Shown: positions 57,538-64,000 of the stretch, piece by piece
Position numbering within the stretch: position 1 is the stretch's first letter
Layout of the letters: every line of letters starts with the position of its first letter
DNA from: Deinococcus sp. Arct2-2
Lineage (GTDB): Bacteria > Deinococcota > Deinococci > Deinococcales > Deinococcaceae
Assembly: GCF_004801315.1 (NCBI RefSeq)
Contig: NZ_SSNW01000004.1
Coordinates: 79,588 to 143,587, forward strand
Reading direction: 5' to 3'
DNA length: 64,000 bases
Made by a program: the position numbers and the translations under genes
Notes under the pieces: model-generated
The model's database searches: none
The model's input: only the letters and a program-made list of their open reading frames with translations
Told to the model about the DNA's origin: nothing

Positions 57538-58335
57538 TTACAGCTCGAAGTCGTCGCCCAAATAATGGCGGCGGGCGTCTTCGTCCCCTGCGAATTCCTG
57601 CGGCGTGCCCTCAAACTTCACTTCACCGTCAAACATCAGGTAGACCCGGTCGGTCAGGGCAATGGTTTCGCGCACGTTGTGGTCGGTAATAAACACGCCG
57701 ATGCCCCGGCGGTCACGCAGTTCGCGGATCAGGCGCTGAATCTCACGGATGCTTTTGGGGTCTACACCCGTAAAAGGTTCGTCCAGCAGCAGATAATCAG
57801 GGTCGGTAGTCAGGGCGCGGGCCAGTTCCAGCCGCCGCCTTTCTCCACCCGACAGTTGGTAGGCGAAGCTGCCCGCCAAGTGCGTCAGACCAAATTCGGC
57901 CAGCAGCGAATCGGCACGGGCTTCCTGCTCGGCGCGGGGCAGCGGGCCGTATTCCAAAATTGCCAACAAGTTATCGCGGGCGGTCAGCTTCCGGAAAGCA
58001 CTGGGTTCCTGCGGCAGGTAGCCGAGGCCCAAGCGTGCCCGCTCGTGCATGGGCAGGCGCGTCACGTCGCGTTCTCCCAGCGTAATGCTGCCGCCGCCGG
58101 GACGAATAAAGCCCACCAGCATGTAAAATGTGGTGGTCTTGCCCGCGCCGTTGGGGCCGAACAGCGCCACGATTTCGCCGGGCCGCACTCGGAAGTCCAC
58201 GCCGCGTACCACCGCCCGCCGTCCATAACTTTTGGACAACCCGGTTGCCACCAGCTCGGGCCGCCCTAGCCCCGCGTGCGGATTGGCGGCAATGGCGTCG
58301 GGCATGGCAGGGGGGGAAGAAACGGGCAGCGTCAC
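57538..58335 (-). CDS. lptB: LptB-type ABC transporter ATPase
   Basis: This ATPase has [13 protein letters not shown] (Walker A), the [11 protein letters not shown]-loop, [15 protein letters not shown] (signature) and [11 protein letters not shown] (Walker B), with the LptB-like C-terminus [22 protein letters not shown] start it at GTG 58335 because TACGCT lies 7 bases before it (58348-58343, minus), giving 265 aa; the frame extends to 58437 but without support. LptB drives lipopolysaccharide export in Gram-negative bacteria. Deinococcus is not known to make classical LPS, so another envelope lipid or a YhbG-type role is likely. The DUF3084 gene follows in the same operon. Confidence 0.87.
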   Translation of the reverse strand: MTLPVSSPPAMPDAIAANPHAGLGRPELVATGLSKSYGRRAVVRGVDFRVRPGEIVALFGPNGAGKTTTFYMLVGFIRPGGGSITLGERDVTRLPMHERARLGLGYLPQEPSAFRKLTARDNLLAILEYGPLPRAEQEARADSLLAEFGLTHLAGSFAYQLSGGERRRLELARALTTDPDYLLLDEPFTGVDPKSIREIQRLIRELRDRRGIGVFITDHNVRETIALTDRVYLMFDGEVKFEGTPQEFAGDEDARRHYLGDDFEL

Positions 58336-58397
58336 GTTTGGAAGCGTACCACGCGCCTTCTCTGCCGCCCGTGAGAGTGGTGACGATACGGGGGATA

Positions 58398-58458
58398 TGG
58401 AGTGTGGAACGTGGATCGTGGTCAGGCTTTTTCCCACATTCCACGATCCACGATCCGC
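58398..58458. repeat. Palindromic repeat, family C copy 1, before deoB
   Basis: TGGAGTGTGGAACGTGGATCGTGG is answered by CCACATTCCACGATCCACGATCC across TCAGGCTTTTT. It lies between the lptB and deoB promoters. The arms match the family C copy after deoB. Confidence 0.82.
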
Positions 58459-58466
58459 CGTGCCGT

Positions 58467-58472
58467 TACACT
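58467..58472 (+). promoter_or_regulatory. deoB -10 box
   Basis: TACACT lies exactly 6 bases before the deoB ATG, just beyond the family C repeat, so the repeat occupies the -35 region. Confidence 0.55.
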
Positions 58473-58478
58473 GCCCCC

Positions 58479-59654
<1,176 letters not shown>

Positions 59655-59658
59655 AGCG

Positions 59659-59804
59659 TGGAGTGTGGATCGTGGATCGTGGGAAGGGCGTGGTGGGCGT
59701 ACCAGTTCTGTTTCAGGGCAGGCTAGAAGCTCCTAAAACCGCCTCCTTAGAACCTAGATGCTGTTACCACGACGCTTTTTCCACGATCCACGATCCACAC
59801 TCCA
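59659..59804. repeat. Palindromic repeat, family C copy 2, after deoB
   Basis: A perfect 24-bp inverted repeat beginning TGGAGTGTGGATCGTGG (59659-59682) with its complement at 59781-59804 encloses 98 bases. The inner part holds no gene. It lies after the deoB stop. Confidence 0.88.
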
Positions 59805-59829
59805 CCCACAGATCACCGCAGGTAGCGTC

Positions 59830-60483
59830 ATGACCCATGCCCCCAGCGACCAACAGGATGCCTTCCAGATCGGGGCCGAATCCTTCGCGCTGACGTTGAC
59901 GTTGGGCGGGCGCTACGCCGGAGAGCAGACGTGGACGGTTCACCCCGAACGCAGCGCCCTGATTGCCCGCGTAGAAACCAACTTTGGCGGCGTGCTGCCC
60001 GAAGTGCGGCGCGTGCAGAGCAGCCGGATGCACGCCCGCACCTTTGCCAGCCACAGTTACAGCGAGGGCGACGGGCGCGGCAAACCCAGCTTCGAAACTA
60101 CCTTTGACCGCAAAAGCGGCGTGCTGACGCTGCGGCAGGGCAAAGACGAAGTGACGGCCCCCCTGATTGGCGACCACCATGACCCGGTGAGTTTGCTGCT
60201 GTGGCTGCGCGGCCAGCACGGGCAAGACGTACCGCCCCAACGCCTGACCGGGGGCCGCGTGCATGTGCAGACCCTTCACCCGGCGCAGGGCAGCGACGTG
60301 AACGGCACGCCCACCCATGTGTATCTGCTGCGCCCCGGCCATGCCTACGTGTATGTAGAGCAAGACGCACCCCACCGCCTGTTGCGCCTGATTCAGCCCA
60401 CCGATTTCGGCCCGGTAGAAGCCAACTTGCCCCAAGCGAGGCGGCAGGCTCAGCCGGAACGTCGGCGGCGGCGGGCGGGGTAG
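59830..60483 (+). CDS. Hypothetical protein, DUF3108-like
   Basis: The 217-aa product is mostly beta-strand, with SFALTLTLGGRYAGEQTWTVH, FASHSYSEGDGRGKPSFETTFDRKSG and DPVSLLLWLRG, a pattern reminiscent of DUF3108-type beta proteins. The C-terminus is Arg/Gln-rich (RRQAQPERRRRRAG). The ATG at 59830 has a weak AGGT upstream. No signal peptide is present, so it may be cytoplasmic. It lies between a family C and a family B repeat. No function can be assigned. Confidence 0.6.
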   Translation: MTHAPSDQQDAFQIGAESFALTLTLGGRYAGEQTWTVHPERSALIARVETNFGGVLPEVRRVQSSRMHARTFASHSYSEGDGRGKPSFETTFDRKSGVLTLRQGKDEVTAPLIGDHHDPVSLLLWLRGQHGQDVPPQRLTGGRVHVQTLHPAQGSDVNGTPTHVYLLRPGHAYVYVEQDAPHRLLRLIQPTDFGPVEANLPQARRQAQPERRRRRAG

Positions 60484-60489
60484 GAAGGG

Positions 60490-60755
60490 GCTGAGGGCTA
60501 AAGGCAATCGCTGCGCTCACTCACCCCCTCCCCAGCCCTCCCCCCTCAAGGGTGAGGGAGTGAAAACCCCTCGTTCCCACGATCTATGATCAACCCTAAA
60601 TTCCTGCCTATGAAGCTTGTCACCCATATTCCAAGCCAATCTCCGTGTCTGCGCTTTTAGCTCCTCCCCCTTGAGGGGGAGGCTGGGAGGGGGTGAGTGA
60701 GCGACAGCGATTGCCCTCCCTTAGCCCCTCAAACCCTAGACCCTTAGACCCTCCG
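60490..60755. repeat. Large inverted pair of family B cores before hisD
   Basis: The forward core (CAATCGCTGCGCTCACTCAC, 60502-60522 region) and its inverse (GTGAGTGAGCGACAGCGATTG, 60690-60710) are 170 bases apart, forming a large stem. The inner sequence carries CCCACGATCTATGATC, a family C-like scrap. The right side ends ACCCTAGACCCTTAGACCC (60728-60746). No gene. Confidence 0.8.
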
Positions 60756-60766
60756 CAGGAGCAACC

Positions 60767-62095
60767 ATGCAAGTCCTTCAAGGCCCCGATGCCCGCGCCG
60801 CCCTGACCCGTACTTTCAACGACATTCCTGTGCCCGACAGCGTTCTGGCCCGTATAGCAAGCACGTTTGGCGAAGCTCTCACGCCTACGCAAGTCGTAGA
60901 GCGAATTATTGCCGATGTGCGGGCACGCGGCGACGACGCCCTCCGCGACTGGACAGAACGGCTGGACGGCGTGCGCCCCGAACACTTGGAAGTGAGTGCC
61001 GAGGAACTGGCCGACGCCCGCGTAGACGCTGACCTGCACGCCGCGATTCGGTTGGCGATTGCCCGCGTGCGTGTCTTCTATATGCAGCAGCCCGCGCACG
61101 GCTTTCTCAACCACGATGAGGGCGGGGCACTGGGCCAACTGATTCGCCCGCTGGGACGGGTGGGCGTGTATGTGCCGGGTGGCCTCGCGCCCCTGATCAG
61201 CACCCTGATTCATACCGCTGTGCCCGCGCAGGTGGCAGGCGTACCCGAAATCGTGATCGCCACGCCGCCCGCCCGTGACGGCAGCATTCACCCGGCCATT
61301 CTGGTGGCCGCCCGCGAACTGGGTTTGACCCGAATCGTGCGTGTAGGCGGTGCTCAGGCGATTGCGGCGCTGGCGTATGGCACGGCCACCTTGCCCGCCG
61401 TAGACAAAATTGCTGGCCCCGGCAACCTGTTCGTGGTCATTGCCAAGCGATTGGTGTACGGTCAAACCGGAATAGAAAGCCTGCCGGGGCCAACCGAAAC
61501 GTTGGTGGTGGCCGACGACAGCGCCGATGCCCGCTACGTGGCCGCCGATCTGCTGGCGCAGGCCGAACACAACGGCGCAGAACCTGTGTTGGTGTCTACC
61601 AGCCGTGACCTGCTTATTCGCGTACAGGCCGAACTGAGCGGCCAACTGGAAAACTTACCCGAACCCAACCGCACATGGGCGCGGGACAGTGTGCAGGCCC
61701 GCATGAAGGTCATCTTGGCCGCCGATCTGGAGGAAGCCCTCGACCTCGCCAACCTGTACGCCCCCGAACACCTCTGCCTGCTGACCCGCGACCCGTGGAG
61801 CCTGCTGGGGCGCGTGCAGCGGGCGGGCGGCGTGTTTATCGGCGAGGCGAGCATGGAAGCGTTGGGCGACTATGTGGCAGGCCCCAGCCACGTCATGCCT
61901 ACCGGCGGCACGGCCCGCTTCATGAGTCCGGTCAACGTGCGCGACTTTCAGAACATCATCAGCGTGATCGGCGTGAACGAGGCCACCCTGCACCGCATCG
62001 GCCCCGCCGCCGCCTTACTTGCCCGCGCAGAAGGGCTGGAAGCACACGCACGAGCGATTGAAAGCAGGCTGGTGGGGGAGGCGTCGGAGGTCTGA
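60767..62095 (+). CDS. hisD: Histidinol dehydrogenase
   Basis: The 442-aa enzyme makes histidine from histidinol in two NAD-dependent steps. Landmarks are LIRPLGRVGVYVPGG, VGGAQAIAALAYGTATLPAVDKIAGPGN (NAD-binding), PGPTETLVVADD, LAQAEHNGAEPVLVS, LYAPEHLCLL (the catalytic Glu-His pair) and GPSHVMPTGGTARFMS (zinc His). GGAG lies 8 bases before the ATG. AEHN replaces the common AEHD. No other his genes are in the window. Confidence 0.93.
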   Translation: MQVLQGPDARAALTRTFNDIPVPDSVLARIASTFGEALTPTQVVERIIADVRARGDDALRDWTERLDGVRPEHLEVSAEELADARVDADLHAAIRLAIARVRVFYMQQPAHGFLNHDEGGALGQLIRPLGRVGVYVPGGLAPLISTLIHTAVPAQVAGVPEIVIATPPARDGSIHPAILVAARELGLTRIVRVGGAQAIAALAYGTATLPAVDKIAGPGNLFVVIAKRLVYGQTGIESLPGPTETLVVADDSADARYVAADLLAQAEHNGAEPVLVSTSRDLLIRVQAELSGQLENLPEPNRTWARDSVQARMKVILAADLEEALDLANLYAPEHLCLLTRDPWSLLGRVQRAGGVFIGEASMEALGDYVAGPSHVMPTGGTARFMSPVNVRDFQNIISVIGVNEATLHRIGPAAALLARAEGLEAHARAIESRLVGEASEV

Positions 62096-62310
62096 GGTAG
62101 GGCGTCTAAAGGTCTAAGGTGCAGATTGATGGCGGTTTTTGGTGGGTATTGCCCTCTACCGCTCCGGAAGAACAGGTCAGTGAACGTCAGCGATTGCCTT
62201 TCTTCGACCCTTCGACCCTTGACCCCTAGACTCGGCCCCTTAGACCGCTCCCACGCCACCCAAAAACCCCACCGTCCCACAACCCTAGACCCCCGCCCCC
62301 CGCGCAGGCG
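62096..62310. repeat. Intergenic region with family B fragments
   Basis: Contains GGCGTCTAAAGGTCTAAGG (62100 region), GAACGTCAGCGATTGCC near 62180, and several CCTAGAC/CCTTAGAC units near 62221-62300. It looks like a decayed family B element. No gene is seen. Confidence 0.6.
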
Positions 62311-62323
62311 TATGCTTTCCCGC

Positions 62324-63241
62324 GTGTCTTCTGCCGCTGCTTCCGCCCCCGCCGCCCGCCTGACTCCCGCCGTGCTGTTGGCGCTGGGCATCGTGTACGT
62401 GGTGTGGGGCAGCACCTATTTTGGCATCAAAATTGCCATCGGCAGCCTGCCGCCGCTGGGCATGTTGGGCATTCGGTTCTTGGTGGCGGGTGTCATCTTG
62501 TTCGCCTTCCTGCGCCTGCGCGGTGCGCCCATGCCCACGGCTCGGCAGTGGGGGGCGAGTGTGGTGGTGGGTTTATTGCTTCTGGGCGGCGGCACAGGGT
62601 TGGTCACATTGGCCGAACGCGACGCCAGTTCCAGCGTAGCGGCGATGGTCATTGCCGTCTCACCCCTGTTTGCGGCCCTGTTTGCGCGGTTGTGGGGCGA
62701 GCGCACAGGCGGACGCGAATGGCTGGGCATCGGCGTGGGGTTGCTGGGCATTGCTCTGCTGAATATCGGAGAACTGCACGCCACCCCGCTGGCCGCCCTG
62801 TTGCTGATTTTAGCCCCGCTGTGCTGGACGTTTGGCAGCCAGTGGTCACGTCACCTGCCGCTGCCCGCCGGACTGATGGGCAGCGCCGCCGAAATGGTCA
62901 CGGGCGGGGTGCTGCTGTTCGGCCTCAGCTTCATCATGGGCGAAAAATGGGGCACGCCGACCTCGGCCAGTCTGTGGGCGCTGGCGTACCTGACGGTGTT
63001 TGGAAGCTTGGTGGCCTACAGCGCCTACATGTATTTGGTGGCCCACACGCGGCCCGCACTGGCCACCAGTTACGCCTACGTGAATCCGGTGGTGGCCGTG
63101 CTGCTGGGCGTGGGCTTCGGCGGAGAAACGTTGGGCACGCTGGGCTGGGTGGCGCTGGGCGTCATTCTGATGGGCGTGATGCTGGTGGCGTGGCCCAAAA
63201 AAGTGCCTTCTCCAACTGGGCCAGAGGTGACGGCTCCATGA
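62324..63241 (+). CDS. EamA-family drug/metabolite exporter
   Basis: The 305-aa protein has 10 hydrophobic spans in two EamA repeats: LALGIVYVVWGSTYFGIKIAI and GIRFLVAGVILFAFLRLR in the first, GLLGIALLNIG, LILAPLCWTFGSQWSRHL and AYVNPVVAVLLGVGFGGETL in the second. It resembles RhtA/YedA-type amino acid or metabolite exporters. The likely start is GTG 62324 with TATGCT 7 bases upstream (62311-62316), the same layout as the M42 peptidase; ATG 62312 lies inside that box. The last bases overlap the next gene as ATGA. Confidence 0.88.
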   Translation: MSSAAASAPAARLTPAVLLALGIVYVVWGSTYFGIKIAIGSLPPLGMLGIRFLVAGVILFAFLRLRGAPMPTARQWGASVVVGLLLLGGGTGLVTLAERDASSSVAAMVIAVSPLFAALFARLWGERTGGREWLGIGVGLLGIALLNIGELHATPLAALLLILAPLCWTFGSQWSRHLPLPAGLMGSAAEMVTGGVLLFGLSFIMGEKWGTPTSASLWALAYLTVFGSLVAYSAYMYLVAHTRPALATSYAYVNPVVAVLLGVGFGGETLGTLGWVALGVILMGVMLVAWPKKVPSPTGPEVTAP

Positions 63242-63858
63242 CCGATCCCGCTTCTGACCCCAACGCAGCCCCCGATAACGCAGCCCCCGATTCGGCCCGC
63301 CTGACCCTGCGCGACATGGCTCCCACCGACCCCGTGAGTCTGGTGGTGCGCCGCCGCATTCTGCCGGGGCACGAAGCCGAATACGAAACCCTGCTGACCG
63401 AAGGCGGGGCGCTGCTGGCGCGAGTGCCGGGACACCGGGGAACAGGCATTATTCGCCCACCCCCCGGCGAGCGCGAATACACCCTGATTGCCCGCTTCGA
63501 CACCGTGAATGCCGCCGCCGAATGGGAACTCTCGCCCGAACGCGCCGAGTGGCTGACCCGTGTGAATGCCCTCGTAGACGGACAGGTCAGTTTTGAAAAA
63601 CAACCCGGCCTAGAGTTCTGGTTCACGCCGCCCGCTGCGCCCAACTTGCGCCAGCCGCCCCGCTGGAAAATGGCGCTGCTCACGTTGGCCGCCCTGTATC
63701 CGGTCAGCGTGGGCCTCGGCTTGCTGCTTGCGCCCGTTGTCGGCCACTGGCCCGCGCCGCTGCGTGCCCTGCCGCAAATGGTGTTGGTGGTTCCGGCCAT
63801 GACTTATCTGGTCATGCCCGTGGTGACGCGCTGGGCGGCGGGGTGGTTGCGGCGGTAG
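63238..63858 (+). CDS. ABM-domain protein with C-terminal membrane spans
   Basis: The 206-aa product has an acidic/Ala-rich start, then an antibiotic-biosynthesis-monooxygenase-type ferredoxin-like domain (PVSLVVRRRILPGHEAEYETLL, GTGIIRPPPGEREYTLIARF), and two C-terminal membrane helices (MALLTLAALYPVSVGLGLLLAPVVG and LPQMVLVVPAMTYLVMPVV). Homologues with this architecture are widely annotated as antibiotic biosynthesis monooxygenase, with no proven activity. The ATG overlaps the EamA stop as ATGA, so the two are coupled. Confidence 0.82.
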   Translation: MTDPASDPNAAPDNAAPDSARLTLRDMAPTDPVSLVVRRRILPGHEAEYETLLTEGGALLARVPGHRGTGIIRPPPGEREYTLIARFDTVNAAAEWELSPERAEWLTRVNALVDGQVSFEKQPGLEFWFTPPAAPNLRQPPRWKMALLTLAALYPVSVGLGLLLAPVVGHWPAPLRALPQMVLVVPAMTYLVMPVVTRWAAGWLRR

Positions 63859-63879
63859 TGGGGGAGGGTGTTTGAGGTT

Positions 63880-64000
63880 GTTGGGGGCTTGGTCTAAGGG
63901 TCTAGGGTCGAAGGGTCTAAGGAAGGGAGTTAAGGCAATCGCGTTGCTCACTCACCCCCTCCCCGGCCCTCCCCCCTCAAGGGTGAGGGAGCAAACAGCC
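63880..64000. repeat. Family B repeat running off the window end
   Basis: GGTCTAAGGGTCTAGGGTCGAAGGGTCTAAGG (63890-63921) leads to the core GGCAATCGCGTTGCTCACTC and CTCAAGGGTGAGGGAGC. The right frame lies beyond the end. Confidence 0.75.

Noticed and set aside
58336..58437. N-terminal extension of LptB
   Set aside because: It would translate a repeat; TACGCT lies 7 bases before the GTG at 58335.

Overview
This window looks like chromosomal DNA of a Deinococcus species. Four things point there: the radiation-response gene ddrA with a DdrO-type operator, a second such operator in front of mutS, a beta-prime RNA polymerase subunit with the Thermus/Deinococcus-type insertion, and many genes whose -10 box lies only 6-7 bases before the start codon, as in the leaderless mRNAs described for Deinococcus. 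The DNA is GC-rich, with a few visibly AT-richer patches (1-750, about 22440-22970, 45690-45900, 55390-55480). I see no CRISPR array, prophage, transposase or rRNA. The only RNA gene I can support is tRNA-Ser(GGA). || Layout. 1-3520: AT-rich gene-free DNA, then two secreted lipobox-bearing serine proteases (S8, S1). 3580-4360: ddrA with its operator and promoter, plus an overlapping 30-aa membrane peptide. 4400-10540: PadR regulator, DUF4188 protein, hrpB-methyltransferase pair, a 36-aa basic peptide, and a HAD-SDR pair. 10800-15100: an ExeM/NucH-type secreted nuclease translationally coupled to a lipoprotein that resembles its N-terminal region. 15230-17850: divergent CoA-disulfide-reductase-like gene and class V aminotransferase sharing 47 bp. 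18000-32640: core gene-expression block rpmG-secE-nusG, rplK-rplA, rplJ-rplL, a cold-shock gene, two minus-strand genes (TPR and an AT-rich unknown), then rpoB and rpoC. 32800-45700: DUF2721, tatA, tRNA-Ser, an MFS/cobalamin-domain pair, gltX-DUF1304-wHTH, a lipoprotein, an APH-like kinase, mutL, DUF1844, a thioesterase/pterin dehydratase pair, CHAD, PPOX and DUF2726 genes. 45900-50650: mutS, a probable manganese riboswitch with a TerC gene, and rpmI-rplT. 50990-63860: polyphosphate glucokinase, Spo0M, amidohydrolase (possibly menaquinone pathway), L31, M42 peptidase, DUF3084/LptB, deoB, hisD, an EamA exporter and an ABM-domain membrane protein. || How it fits together. The main threads are transcription and translation machinery, DNA repair (ddrA, mutS, mutL), probable manganese export, and secreted hydrolases. 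Intergenic spaces are repeatedly occupied by three palindromic repeat families, A (CCCCCC/GGGGGG hairpins), B (frames of TCTAAGG/CCTTAGA around varying cores) and C (GGATCGTGGATCG-type arms), some nested in one another. Seventeen genes have a TANNNT hexamer exactly 6 or 7 bases before a start codon, which I used to choose several start sites.
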